DNA of 64,000 nt, from assembly GCA_013350335.1 (NCBI GenBank), contig CM023541.1, positions 37,130,739 through 37,194,738 of the forward strand. The letters run 5' to 3'. The position numbers were made by a program, and so were the translations under genes. Source of the DNA: Chimonanthus salicifolius. Taxonomy: Eukaryota; Streptophyta; Magnoliopsida; Laurales; Calycanthaceae. The notes beneath the pieces were generated by a model. It saw only the letters and a program-made list of their open reading frames with translations. It ran no database searches and was not told where the DNA came from. Below, one piece after another: positions 37,435 to 49,469 of the stretch. Numbering within the stretch: position 1 is the stretch's first letter; each line of letters opens with the position of its first letter.

Positions 37435-37815
37435 CATCTAAGCCAAACATGCTTAGACATGTCCCTTTTTCCATATGCTCTGTCTTTCAATCCCATCCAC
37501 TCTACCATGCAATCAAAGTAGGAGGTGGGCCTTTTTCAAATGGGGGACTAAGACCCATGCCTAACTTGCTTTATAGTTAGGCTGGATCTAACATGCTTTA
37601 TAGTTAGGCTGGACCTAACATGCTTTAGTCTTGTCCCCTTTTTCATATGCTCTGTCTCTCCACCCACCTAACATGCTTTAATCTTATCCCTTTTTACACA
37701 TGCTCTGTCTCTCCACCCATTCGGTCCACCATACAATCAAAATAGGAATGGGGCCCTTTTTAAATGGGGGCCTAAGGCCCAGGCCTGACTTGGCTTATAG
37801 TTAAGCCGGGCCTGA
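37435..37815. repeat. local imperfect direct repeats
   Basis: Phrases such as CATATGCTCTGTCTCTCCACCC, CAATCAAA(G/A)TAGGA, AAATGGGGG and TTATAGTTAGGCTGG recur two to three times. This shows stepwise local duplication of a unit of about 100-200 bp. Confidence 0.65.
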
Positions 37816-38277
37816 AAGTATGTAATCATATTTGTTGCTTATACTTAAGTAGAAAAAAGCTTTCTCAAATACAGCAAAATTCAGTCTTTGAAATAGAATT
37901 TTCCTTTATGGGAACATTTTTTCTTGCAGCCCTAATCAGGTGACTTTTGGATTAAGAACAAAGGTAGATGTCACCCTCAAATCTCGGTATGGACCAATTT
38001 ATACCAGCCCAAATCAAATAGATTGAATTGGGTACGTCTTAATTTTGACTGATATTCTTTTATAACTTCTTTCTAAATCAGAACCACCCTCCTGATATGA
38101 TTTTTAGGGTTTTAACTTCTTATATGCTGTTAAATCTACAATATTTAGAGTCTAATTTTATACTTATTTTGTTATTAAAGAAGTATAAAATAAAATTGAC
38201 TCATAATGGATTGACTAAAAGACGTTAACACACCTCTCACCAAAATTGAGATGAGCCAAGCCAAGATGCCTATTTTT

Positions 38278-38627
38278 AGAGGTGAAATTTGGGTTGGGTT
38301 TTAACCCGACCCGTATGATCCTATTTGAGAAATCAATCGGTTTGGGATATGTACTTGTATATCTCGGGTCGGGTTGGTTTGGAAAAAAAAATCGAATGAA
38401 ATATGGGTTGGGTCAGGTTTAGAAATTTAAAATCAACTCGACCTAACGTGACTCAACCCAAATGCACAAAATTATAAAACAACACTCGGGTTTAGTCAGG
38501 TAAAAATTTGAGTCGATTCGGGTTGAGTAACTCGGATCAATGATTCTAGTCGGGTCGGGTTCAATAAGTTTTGACATGGGTTGGATTGGGTTTATTAAAA
38601 TCTTACTCGATGAGAGTTTCAGCCTAT
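38278..38627. mobile_element. GGGTCGGGT-type hAT MITE, copy 2
   Basis: The ends are AGAGGTGAAA and the near-inverted TTTCAGCCTAT. An 8-bp flanking duplication differs at one base: CTATTTTT at 38270-38277 and CTATTTTA at 38628-38635. The interior has alternating GGGTTGGG and AACCCGACCC words. Confidence 0.75.
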
Positions 38628-38906
38628 CTATTTTAATTCAAAATAATGTCACAATGCCACGAAATGAGTTTAAAAGCAGCTTACATAGTGATTTCAATTG
38701 GTTTTGACTATCTAAGTCAAATTTTGATATTTTTTTTACGACCAAGGTCTTACAGGAGGATCACCGCTAATTTTTGTATTAAAAGAGTTGGAAAAACAAG
38801 TCTTTGAGTTGGCCAGTCGACTCATCAGTCAACTGACCGATCAACTATATAGTCTTTGAAAGTATCAGTCGACTGATACATCGTCTGATTACTGTCTGTA
38901 TGTTAC

Positions 38907-39301
38907 ATATATAATGGGCTAACTATTTCCTTCTTCCAAGAACTTGTATTGATGAAATTGAGAAAGCAATGAGAAGATCTGTTTAAGGATTTGAGAAGGG
39001 AAATAAAATCCACTATGTTTCTTGGCATAAAATCTGCTCTCCAAAGTCTAAGGAGGGCTTGGGCCTTGCATCAATTCTTGCAATTAACGAAGCATGTCTT
39101 ATGAAGCAGATATGGGCTATTGCTAATGGGAGAAACAATCTTTGAGTTGATTGGGTGCATGCCAAGACAAAAGCCTCTATAAAATCAAGCCAAAGAGCAA
39201 CCCATCTTGGGCCTAGAGATCAATTCTTAAGAGGAAATACAAGGCCCAAAGCTGGATCATGCACTCGATTGCTAATGGATCAAACACTTTGTTTTGGCTG
39301 G
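38907..39301 (+). pseudogene. LINE ORF2 remnant, unit 2, left part
   Basis: Same sequence as 31439-31810 (AAGAACTTGTATTG, ATTGAGAAAGCAATGAGAAG, SWIMHSIANGSNTLFWL-type reading). It is cut at 39301 by a copia-type element and resumes at about 46629. Confidence 0.75.
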
Positions 39302-40963
39302 TGTTGGAGTTATAAGTACGGAATAACACAAATTGAACGGAATAATCATACAAGCACAACACAATCAAGCGACACAAGGATTTTACTTGGTTCTGTCCAA
39401 CTCTAGCCTACGTCCACGGAGCGACGAATATCACTATGAAAGAAAAGAGATAATACCCGTGCAATCAATGACTCCTTCGAGTTTAAAATCACAAACCCAA
39501 CACCTAAGTCCCATGTACACCCTTTGTCTCTTTCACACTCTCAAACCTAGAAGAATGAACTCACCTTTTGTCTCGCTCTCCAGCGTGCATCCTATGCTCT
39601 CCTACATCCTCTATAGATAACTCGATCACATTCGAAGGCTTCCTCTGCCATGGTGAGAAGACACCATGCAAACACACACACTCATGCACACCTCTAGCAT
39701 AGGTGTGACTCCATGCATACGGCCATAGAGGCCCACGTCCAAGAGGTCGTCCTTTTGGCTGTCCCTCTCTCGATACCTTCTTTTGATTAGACACTTCTTC
39801 TTGGAAGATCTGTTGGTGTCCTTCAAAGACTCACTCACGTTTGATACAGAGTCCTACGCACTGTATCTGTCTTTAACAATGGCTGATTGCAACACTCATA
39901 CACACCACTATAGTGTGTTTTCCAGTCCTATTAAAACAATATTTGATTAGCTGTCCAAATGATTATTACCCAACGAAAGTGTGTATATCATGTTGCCTAA
40001 ACAATGCCGTGTTCTACCAGAGATAAAGAGTCCCATACAGTCGGTCCCATGTGTTGAGATTGACTCAAATTACACAATATTCAGACCGTGATTTTCTCTC
40101 AAAGAAGATCATGGTGTGTTGGCATGAGTGGGACTCTCAACAACTTAGAAGGCAACACACGACTGTATAAAGATAGTACAGATACACGTCAAGATCTAGA
40201 GATATTCGTGGCATGGGCTGGATGTGCCACAAGAATAGTAAGCTACTAGGAGTGTGGGCCAACAATGGGTTCGCAGCCAACGTGGGTATTCTATTATGGT
40301 GCAACAGTAGTCTATATAAACAGGCATCCAACGTGGGTTTTAGTGAGTGTGTGTGGGAGAACACACCAACTACGGCAAGATGTAGATCTTGGCCGAGTGC
40401 TGCATGTGATGAGGGCTTGACAAGGCCGCATGCAGAAGGGGTGTGTGTGAGACATATCATCATCGGAGACGCTTGCGTTTGAGAAGCATATCGGGACTTG
40501 CTCGTAGGACGCAGGAAGCGTAGAGGGAGGAACACAGAAGTTGGATTCACTATTGTGGGTAAGAGAGAGATTCACATCAACTGAGAGGTGACGTTGGTGT
40601 GTCTTATACAAGGGTGTACAAGGGGCTCAGGACTTCGGGTTTGAGCTCATGACTCAAGGGAGTGATTAATATTGTACATGTATTTCTTTCTCTTTTATAG
40701 TGAATATTTTGTCGCTCCGTGGACGTAGGCCAGGTGGGCCGAACCACGTTAAAATATTGTGTTGTGCTGTATTTTTATTTCCGTTCGATTTTTCTTGTTT
40801 CCCCGCGTAACGCTAACACCATGCACGACTGTATATCAGAGTTGTGTTTATCTTCAAAGGACTCTCCATCATCCTTGATTGATGTAGTGACCCACTTTCA
40901 TTAGAACACTGGCCAGAGATCAAATAGCCCAATACTCCTGGTGCATTCGAGCCACATCCAACA
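39302..40963 (-). repeat. LTR of the 39302-46628 element (left), holding a solo LTR
   Basis: It aligns with 45717-46628, apart from a 767-bp solo LTR at 40052-40818. Shared phrases include GGAGTTATAAGTACG, CTAGCCTACGTCCACGGAGCG and GAGATCAAATAGCC. Confidence 0.8.
40052..40818. mobile_element. solo LTR nested in an LTR
   Basis: It begins TGTTGAGATTGACTC and ends CGTAACGCTAACA, with a perfect 5-bp duplication, CCATG, at 40047-40051 and 40819-40823. The other LTR has the empty site (near 46482). It holds the GTGGACGTAGG...CCGAACCACGT copia LTR phrase. Confidence 0.88.
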
Positions 40964-41813
40964 ATCTCTACCTTGACGAGAATTCACCAACATAGGAGAC
41001 AGTCTAAAAACCATGTCATGCACTGCATCTCTTTGCACACTGACCGCTCTCGGCTTGCTCCTTGCAGTTCTAGCCCTCTGCTCCTCCATGTTCACAGCCT
41101 GAGCATTGTCTGTAAACACCACCAACTACCTCTCTTCGCTCCTCAAGGTGCTGATGTTCTGCCCTCTTGTCAGCTGAGTTTTCACCCCTTTTGCTGACTT
41201 TGACTGTATATCTGTCTGACTAATCTAAACCTTCTCTAACCGAGAAAGCTCCTTTCAGATCAGACCCACTGGTCCCTTTACAGAAGATTGGTGTTTGCTG
41301 CCTGAATCTGCCGACGATATATGATCTGCAAAGTGTGTGAATAGTTCTGTCGTGAACACAGTGTCTGCTTAAGACCAACCTCTTGATCACTGGCAGCGCC
41401 TCCGCTTTCAAGCAACGTTATTCTCTCTCTTAGATACGCAGAAAACGTTGTCTTATCTCTCAGCACTGCAGTATCTATATCAGCCACCATGTCAAGCCTA
41501 TCTGTATGCATACAGCTGACCCACAGTACTCCTCTTTAGAATAACATCTGTTCACACTGTCAGTAACACACTTTGCTACTGTGTAGAGACCTCTGTACTG
41601 CCACACACCTTGCTCTTGACGCTGCATCTCTATCTTCCTTTTATAGTGCAGTCCCAATATTAGAGTCCCATCTGTTGTATACTTCATTGCCTGGTTTCTC
41701 ATCTGCCCTTTGGAGTTTCGTATCAGCCGCCATGTTGTACCTTCTCTGACCCGGCGCTGCCTCCTCTGTTCCTGCTAGTTTGAACTTGGCCGCATATCGG
41801 ATTGTTGTGGATA

Positions 41814-42178
41814 TGGGTGAAACTCGGGTCGGGTTTTGGCCCGAACCCTCATGACCCGACCCGAAAATCATGCGGGTTGGGTTATGAAAGTCGGGTCAGC
41901 AGATCGGGTCAGGTTGAGAAGTCAGAAACCCGCATTGAATTCAGATTAGGTTGGATTGAGAGACTTTTAAGTTAATCGGACCCGACCCTTTAAAAAGTAG
42001 GCTAAAGTAGGTTCAAAATACGGGTCGGGTCAGGTTTCAAGTTGAGTCGGGTTATAATTCTAATCGGGTCGGGTCAAGACGTCCAGGTCAAAAGTTCTGG
42101 ATGGGTCGGGTTAGATTCCATATATTAGTAACTCGAGCCAGGTTGGGTTTTAAAAAATCCGACCCTATTTCAGCCCTA
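41814..42178. mobile_element. GGGTCGGGT-type MITE, copy 3
   Basis: It begins ATGGGTGAAAC and ends TTTCAGCCCTA, with dense GGGTCGGGT words. TGTGGA flanks it on both sides (41807-41812 and 42181-42186), which fits a decayed 8-bp duplication. Confidence 0.68.
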
Positions 42179-42232
42179 GCTGTGGAGTTCTGAGTGGCTC
42201 CTGCGTGCTGTCTTGCCTCTCTTTCCTCGATG

Positions 42233-44572
42233 TGATGGGATTTAATCCCCAAATTAGCTGAAGCAAAATCAAGATCAAACCAAACACACAAAAAAAAAAA
42301 AAAACAATTTTATGTGGTTCGGTCAAAGCCTACGTCCATGGGCAACACTAAAGAATAATTTCACTAATGTCAGAGATACAAATACAAATTCATTCCCAAT
42401 CTCTCCTCACTGGTTTTCTCACAAAAGTCTCTCCTCTCTCTCACAAAGCCAAACCCACGGTGGTGCCCAAATGGGCCACCCCCACGCTCTCAAGAACGTC
42501 CCTTTCTTATATAAAAGTGTTCTAAACAAATAAAGAAGCAGAGAAGAAATAAGAGTAGGAAAGAAGCATTAGAACGTTTCCTAATCCGAAAATAAGATAA
42601 GGTTTGCTAAATAAACGTGGCTCCAAATCAAGTAAAAAATCCTAACAATCTCCACCTTGACGAGATTTGAAGACGGACCATGAAAACTCCACCTTGGCAT
42701 GAAATCTCACGCCAACCACACAAAGTGAACAAACCATGCCGAATGATGCCACTGAATGCGCCCGTATACACATGAAGATGTCCAACCATGCAGAATGTCG
42801 ACCAAATCCAAACAGTGCTTGAACCCTTCAAATTCTAAAGCACCCAAATAGGATGAGATTTTTCTTCAAAATCGGTACACACTGAACAACCAATCCAATG
42901 ATTGCTCCACCATATGACTTCACACGAAATTTACCCATCCAATTAATCCAACTCCTCAAAGCTAGAAACCAAATCCCTGCCAGGACATAAATGATAGGTA
43001 CAAAACATATCCAAATCCACATAGCAAAATGACATACAAATGATGAACCAATTATAGCCAACTAAAAATCATCATCCCCAACATATTCAACATCTGTATC
43101 AACTTCAACTTCAAATTCAAACAATTTTCAACGAACAAAAATCCAAATCCAAAACAACGAACTTCCAACTCAAATTCCTTCAAAATTTGAAAATCAAAGA
43201 GTCCCGAATCATCAACAAATTCACAATCCAACTTCAATGCTCTTCAAAAACAATTCCAATGAATCATCAAAACAACTTCAAAGGCCACAAAACTAATGGA
43301 CCAAACACCTCATCAAAGGCACTCCAAAAGACTTCAAAATTTTCCAAATTTTTTTTACTGCTGAAGGAGTGTCTGAAATAGTGGTCTTCCAAGGAGCACC
43401 CAAATCTGTGATCTTGCAAAGCACTGAATAAACAATACAGTGATCATGCGTGACTATCCAAAATCATAGTCCATCGGGACTGCTCAAAAGTGTGGTCCAC
43501 AAGACCACCAAAACGTTGGAGAGATGCCTTGTTCTGGCCAGTTCATTTCAACTCTTATTCTGTTTAGCCCGAATTTTTTGTTGCCTATTTTGGCTCTTTT
43601 GTGTTGCCCGGGCTGTGGGTCTTTACCTGTAAATTCTTCGGGCCTCCCTTTGAATGTCATACTACTAACTTTTCCTTAAAAAAATAAAAAAAACGTTGGA
43701 GAGTGACCAACTTCACCTTTTCCTTTTCAAAACACAAAAGCCTCTTTCTGGTTGCAGAACATGTCAAGGCTTTTCTGTTTTTTTTTTTATTATTATTATT
43801 CAAAGTTCCAACAGGCGGCATCGCTCTTCTTCTTTCTAATCAAAAGAGGGTCTGAGAGAGAGGGAGACGACGAAACTAGCAGCGGCAAGGCAGTAGTCAC
43901 TGCTTTCTCCATGGCTTTTTTTTTTTTTTTTTTCAATTTCCGTGTTTGGACGCTGCCTGAGTTTTCAGATCGGGCAGCAAGGAAAACGTCAGCTGGGCTT
44001 TCTCTTATTCTTTCAGCGTCTACAACAACAAGGAGTTTCATTCTTTCTTTTTTGACAATTCAAAACCTGAAACCCAAGTTGAGAACCCGCAAAATTCACC
44101 CAAATCAGAACCCATAGGCCCAAATCGAAAACCTAAGCTACTGATACCACTTGTTGGGATTTTTGAATCCCCAAATCATAGCAGAAGCAAATCAAAATCG
44201 AAAGAAACAAACCATCCACATGACGAAGACAAACAAATTTAATGCGGTTCGGCCGAGCCTACGTTCACATGCAAACACTCAAAGAATTTCACAAATATCA
44301 AAAGAGTTCCAAATACAAATCCCTTCCCAAAATCTCCTCTCTCAACAAATGAATCCTTCTCTCTCACACAAATAGACAACTTCTCTCGATGGTTCCCAAG
44401 AGGGCCACCCACACCACATACGAACGTCCCTCTCCCATCTAAAAGGGTCCCAAACAAATAAAGCAGAGGAGAAGTAGGAGTAGGAGAGAAGGATTAGAAA
44501 GTTTCATAATCCGAAAATAGGAGAGGGTTTCCTAAATAATCGTGGCTCCAAAACGAGTCAAAATTCCCAACA
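42233..44572 (-). mobile_element. non-autonomous copia-type element nested in the 39302 element
   Basis: LTRs lie at 42233-42647 and 44152-44572. They share GATTTAATCCCC/GAATCCCC, a GTGGTTCGG/GCGGTTCGG...CCTACGT phrase and CTCCAAA(T/A)C(A/G)AGT. On the - strand TGGTATCAGTAGC next to the right LTR is a near-match to the initiator-Met primer site, and CAAGGTGGAGATTG next to the left LTR is the polypurine tract. The flanking 5-mers CGATG (42228-42232) and CAATG (44573-44577) differ at one base. The 1.5-kb interior has no gag or pol. Confidence 0.77.
43524..43689 (+). mobile_element. short LINE 3'-end insertion
   Basis: A 166-bp insert with an A-rich tail (43676-43689), flanked by a perfect 14-bp duplication, AAAACGTTGGAGAG, at 43510-43523 and 43690-43703. 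The GGGCTGTGGG...TTCGGGCCTCCC text resembles plant L1 3' UTR. It is the youngest layer of this nest. Confidence 0.8.
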
Positions 44573-44577
44573 CAATG

Positions 44578-45716
44578 GTCCCCAGATTCTCTCTTGATGA
44601 AATCCAAAGTCTTTCTCGTTGCACACGTCCAAACACGAGACGATCCTGTAGCCACATTGTTTGAAGGCGACACACCTGTATTAGACAATCCTGATCCTTT
44701 CTATCTTAATATTTTTTCTCACAATACACAGCCCGCCCAGCTGCACACGAATAGGGTCTGTATGTCTTATTGTTGCAGCCAAGAAGACATCTCTGTATGT
44801 CTTTAACAATCAACCCTTTCCTTTGCTCTTCTTTCTCTGTGTGTGCATAATCTTTCACGTTGTATCGCAGATGCACACCGTGTGTCTCTCTCCTTGTATC
44901 GTGCACACCGTGTGTGTCTCTCCTTGTATCGTGCACACCGTGTGTCTCTGTATGCACATCCAACACCCTGAACCTGCCTTGATGTTCACAGAATTCAAAC
45001 CCAAAACCTTGGACATGACTTCTCTGCTGGCAACGACTCCTCTTCCTGATACCTTTCTTCTGTATCTACAGGTGTTGCCCACAACAGCTTCTACCACCTT
45101 TCGATCTGTTATGTACACAATCCCTATGCACTGCCCTTGCTGAAAAACCAGCACCTATTTGCTTCTCGGGGCGCTCCACCGCTCTTGCAGACTATGGATT
45201 TGCACCTGTTTTTTTTTTCTTTCTTTCAATCTCTCTGACCGTGTATGCTCTGTTTCTCATACTACTCACATTGTTTGTATGTGAGTTACCGAGCAGAAAA
45301 ATAAACCCAACCAGTTGTCTCTAAAACTTCAAAGAATCAAAGAGAATCGCGATCTGATCCTCTTCATATCTCTCTGCAGATTTACAGCCCTCTTTGTTTT
45401 AGTCCAAGTTGCACGTCCACCTGTAATGCCAATCTGCACTCCATGCCAACTCGGCCTGCCTGAGCGCTGCTTTGTAGAATTCCACTAACCTTATACACGT
45501 CTGTATAAATCCCCTCTGCTTCCTCACACAAAGCACTATTCTTTCAAAGACCTCTCTCTGACTTTGGAAGATACCTCCACCTGAGTTTTCTCTGTACTCA
45601 GTCAGTATTGTTCTCGCTGGCAGAGACACTTTGTTGCCGAGCATTCCCTCGTACTATGCTGTATTCTGTTCACCCATTGTTCTTCCCGGGTCTGAACCAA
45701 AGCTCGTGATACTACT
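44578..45716. other. internal non-coding part of the 39302 element
   Basis: C- and T-rich sequence with no long reliable frame. At about 44872-44958 there are three copies of a unit of about 31 bp starting GCACACCGTGTGT and containing CTCTCCTTGTATCGT. The other side of the nested element (40964-42232) is similar in composition. Confidence 0.6.
44872..44958. repeat. 31-bp tandem repeat, three copies
   Basis: The unit contains GCACACCGTGTGT then CTCTCCTTGTATCGT. The third copy is truncated. Confidence 0.8.
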
Positions 45717-46628
45717 TGTTGGAGTTATAAGTACGAAATAACACAAGTCGAACGGAATAATCACACAAGCACAACACAATCAAGCGACACAAGGATTTTA
45801 CGTGGTTCTATCCAACTCTAGCCTACGTCCACGGAGCGATGAATATCACTATGAAAGAAAATTGATAATACCCGTATAATCAATGAATCCATCGAGTTTA
45901 AACTCACAAACCCAACACCAGAGTCCCATATACACTCTGTCTCTTTCACACTCTCAAACCCAGAAGAATGAACTCACATTCTGTCTCTCTCTAGCTTGCA
46001 TCATATGCTCTCCTACGTCTTCTATAAATAACTCGAGCACATTTGAAGGCCTCCTCTGCCATGTTGAGATGACACCATGCAAACACACACCCATGTACAC
46101 CTCTAGCATGGGTGTGACTCCATGCATACGGCCATAGAGGGCCATGGCCAAGAGGTAGTCCCTTTGGTTGTCCCCCTCTCGATGCCTTCTTTTGATTCGA
46201 CGCTTCTTCTTGGAAGCTCAACTACAGTCTCGTATAGACTTGTGCAGTCGGTGTGTATAGTCATACACGCCTCTGTTGGTGTCCTTCAAAGACTCACTTA
46301 CGTATGATACAGAGTCTTTCTCACTGTATCTGTCTTTAACAATGGCTGATTGCAACACTCATACATGCCACTACAGTATGTTTTCCAGTCCTATTAAAAC
46401 AATATTTGATTAGTTGTCGTGTATATCATGTTGCCTAAACAGCGCCGTGTTCTGCCAGAGATAAGAGTCACATACAGTCGTTCTCATGCACGATTGTATA
46501 TCAGAGTTATGTTTATCTTGAAAGGACTCCTCATCGTCCTTGACTGATGTAGTGACCCACTTTCATTAGAACACTGGCCAGAGATCAAATAGCCTAATAC
46601 TCCTTGTGTATTCGAGCCACACCCATCA
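45717..46628 (-). repeat. LTR of the 39302-46628 element (right)
   Basis: It matches 39302-40963 without the nested solo LTR, and has its own short extra piece near 46222-46275 (a TATAGACTTGTGCAGTC-type region). This is the 5' LTR in element orientation, since the primer-binding-like site adjoins it. Confidence 0.8.
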
Positions 46629-47420
46629 TCAATGAGCCTATTGGAAAAAAACCCTTGTTTGCTTCAGAGATCAACAACCAAGTTAAGGTGAGCTCATTTC
46701 AAATGGCAGATCCACTCTTCCCCCTCCAACCTATAATGCTCTAATGGAATTCTCGGAAATGATCAATCACATTCAACTCATTCTTATCAATACTGAAGAC
46801 CTCATTGTCTAGACTGTTGATGTTAAAGGAAATTTTTCTGTTGACTCTTATTGCAGTGGCCTACCTAAGCCTAGCTAGGCTAATTTAACATAGTATATGG
46901 CTATGCATTAACAGGCACTCGATCTTTTCTTGGTTATATTTTAATTCCAGATTAAAAACTAAGGAGCTCCTCATTCATATTGCCATTCAATGTGATGAGT
47001 TTGCCCTCTTTGCAAAACTAAGAAAGATACCTTTCAGCACCTTATGCTTTGCCAATTTGTTGAGAGAATTTGGCAATTAATTATTAAATTCAAGTTCAGC
47101 TCGCAAAACAGACCCATTTTGGACTAAGCCAGCAAGCTGATTTATTCCAGATGCACTCCTATTGGCAACCTTCCTGCCCAGTTTATCATCCCGGCCCTTG
47201 TCTGACATTCCTGGATGGAAAGAAACAGTCGAATTTTCAAAAATTCACATAGTTCACAATCTAAACTCTGCCATGAAATTCTTCTCAACATCAGGGACAT
47301 GATACATTTCTTGCTCTCAAATGATGAGTTAATTACAGATGAACAATGCTGAAGTCACTGGGCTGCTCTCCTCCTCATGACAATGTGGAAATACAAGATT
47401 CATGTCTGCTGGAAAACAGA
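46629..47420 (+). pseudogene. LINE ORF2 remnant, unit 2, right part (zf-RVT region)
   Basis: Continuation of the LINE copy at 38907-39301. The + frames hold the zf-RVT segment, with CPLCKTKKDTFQHLMLC at about 47006-47055, and SWMERNSRIFKNSHSS near 47213. Several stops and frameshifts are present. It retains the roughly 450 bp that unit 1 lost. It is cut at 47425 by the copia element and continues from 55383. Confidence 0.78.
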
Positions 47421-47425
47421 GTTTC

Positions 47426-47601
47426 TGTCAAAAAATCATTTTGTATATTTTTCCTTATGATAAGCTTGTACAAGGTGTCCCTAATATAGCCTATACACTG
47501 GAGCTATATTAGGGAATTCTAATAAGATATACAATAATTAGGCTAAATAATCGGTAACTGTCAATCCCTACAATTACAGTATTTGACAACTCATGTCAAC
47601 A
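47426..47601 (-). repeat. copia LTR (3' in element orientation)
   Basis: TGTCAAAAAATC to ATGTCAACA on +. The polypurine tract (CTCCCCCTCAA on +) is directly adjacent at 47602. Confidence 0.93.
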
Positions 47602-47608
47602 CTCCCCC

Positions 47609-48392
47609 TCAAGTTGGTGTATAGATGTCTCCGATGCCCAACTTGTCGAGTGAGTTATAAAATACTTTATTGGAAAATGCCTTCGTTAACATATCCGCCA
47701 GTTGGTCTTCAGATTTAACAAATGGAAACTGAACAATATTGGCTTCGAGCTTCTGCTTGATGAAATGTCGATCCACTTCAACATGTTTTGTGCGGTCATG
47801 TTGAACTAGATTATGAGCAATATGTATGGCCGCCTTGTTGTCACAGAGTAAACTCATTGCAGAGTTGGGTGCATAACCCATTTCTGTAAGTAGCTTCTTT
47901 AGCCAAAGGAGTTCACAGAGGCCTTTCGTCATTCTTCGAAATTCAGTTTCTACACTAGGCTACTACCTTCTGTTTCTTACTCCTCCAAATGACTAGGTTA
48001 CCTCCCACGAAGGTAAAATAACCTGACGTGGATCTCCTATCCATAGTACTTCCTGCCCAATCTGCATCTGTGTAACCACTGATATCTAGATGATTATTTG
48101 TTGAGAATAGAAGTCCCTTCCCCAGAGCCAACTTCAAATATCGAAGAATCCGAACAACGGCATTCATGTGATCCTCACTAGGGCAGTGCATAAATTGACT
48201 TACTATGCTAACAGCATAAGCAATATCCGGTCGTGTATGTGACAAATAGATTAGTTTTCCAACTAACCTTTGATATCTCTCTTTATTAGTAGGTATCTGA
48301 TCAGGATACTCACCTAGATGATGATTTTGAACAATTGGAGTGTCAGTAGGCTTACAATCAAGCATTCCAGTTTCAGAAAGTAAGTCCAACAC
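47609..48392 (-). pseudogene. copia RNase H region, broken
   Basis: Two frames, 48392-47955 and 47932-47609, cover the connection and RNase H domains: RPDIAYAV, ADWAGS.DRRSTSGY, LLCDNKAAIHIA and DRHFIKQKLE. This is the nuclease that removes the RNA strand during reverse transcription. A small break near 47940 shifts the frame in the usual S.AE(A/S)E(Y/F)RA region. Confidence 0.87.
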
Positions 48393-48401
48393 ATATTTTC
48401 T

Positions 48402-49238
48402 TTAGGACAGAAATATGTCTTTCTTTGACCGATCTACCTCAATACCGAGAAAATACTTGAGTCCTCCAAGATCTTTCATTTCAAATTCAGTCGCCAAATA
48501 CTCCTGGAGTCGAGAAATCTCCTCCACATCATCTCCCGTAATTATCATATCATGAACATAAATTATCAACGCTGTTACCTTTCCATTTCGGTGCTTCAGG
48601 AACAAAGTATGATCGGAATTGCTCTGCTTAAACCCATAATTTCTCATAGCCAAACTAAATCGTCCAAACCAGGCACGGGGTGATTGCTTCAAGCCATACA
48701 ATGCTTTATGCAATTTACACACAACCCCAGACTATGAGGGTATAGTATATCCTGGCGGAATGTCCATGTATACTTCCTCCTTTAGTATACCATGGAGAAA
48801 GGCGTTCTTTACGTCAAACTGATATAGCAACCAATCTAGATTGGTTGCAAGGGATACTAGTACCCCTACAGTATTCAGTTTTGCTAATGGAGAGAAAGTT
48901 TTCTGATAATCAATACCATAAGTCTGCATATACCCTTTCGCCACCAGTCTTGCCTTATATCTTTCAATAGATCTATCTGCCTTGTGTTTAATAGAGAAGA
49001 CCCATTTGCATCCTATTGTATTCATTCCTTTTGGCAGTGGAACAAGATCCCATGTCTGATTTTTCTGTAGCGCCTCCATTTCTTCGTTTATTGCCCGGGT
49101 CCACTTTGGATCTATTATACCTTCCTGTATTCCGCTGGGAACATGAATAGAGGACAACTGATGCACAAATGTCTTGAAAGATTTTGATAATCTCTGAGAT
49201 GATACGTGATTTGCGATTGGATATTTGGATTTCTTCAC
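48402..49238 (-). pseudogene. copia reverse transcriptase, broken
   Basis: Frames 49238-48732 and 48722-48402 match the RVT_2 domain: [37 protein letters not shown] and LYGLKQSPRAWF. A stop separates the two halves near 48728. The catalytic YVDDM box reads YVHDM (codon 48552-48554), losing one metal-binding Asp, so this copy cannot have a working active site. Confidence 0.9.
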
Positions 49239-49469
49239 CTTACACTCTGGGGAATACCGATCCGGTGGGTTTCCACGATTATGCCTGCGAGGTAATTGAT
49301 AACCAACAGGGGTATCATATATATTGACTGGTGAAATATAGGAGAGCTTACCTCAGGGATATTCTCAAGAGATTGATCAGCTGGTACTGGAGAATGAGAG
49401 GGGGGTTCTTCAAGTTCATTTCCAATAAAAGCAGCCGGTCGGTCTTCCTCATGTAAACCTGGTTGGTTT

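Larger units (their letters stand above)
37820..39420. repeat. segmental duplication block, unit 2 copy
   Basis: Near-identical by eye to 62258-63858 over its whole length, including a GGGTTGGG-type MITE, LINE sequence, and the first part of the LTR that starts at 39302. The shared LTR edge means that insertion came before this duplication. Confidence 0.85.
39302..46628 (-). mobile_element. large non-autonomous copia-type LTR retrotransposon, with nested inserts
   Basis: LTRs lie at 39302-40963 and 45717-46628 (about 890 bp each once the insert in the first is removed). On the - strand they begin TGTTGGATGTGG (TGATGGGTGTGG in the other) and end CTCCAACA. Beside the right LTR a - strand AGTATCACGAGC resembles the initiator-Met primer site. 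Beside the left LTR, CTCGTCAAGGTAGAGATTG is the copia-style polypurine tract. The internal region (40964-45716) has no gag or pol, and it carries a GGGTCGGGT MITE and a second LTR element. No target-site duplication is seen; comparison with unit 1 suggests about 20 bp of host sequence was lost. Confidence 0.75.

Noticed and set aside
44706..45154. Overlapping frames with THGVHDTRR- and HTVC-type repeats
   Set aside because: They are translations of the 31-bp tandem repeat in the non-coding interior of an LTR element.
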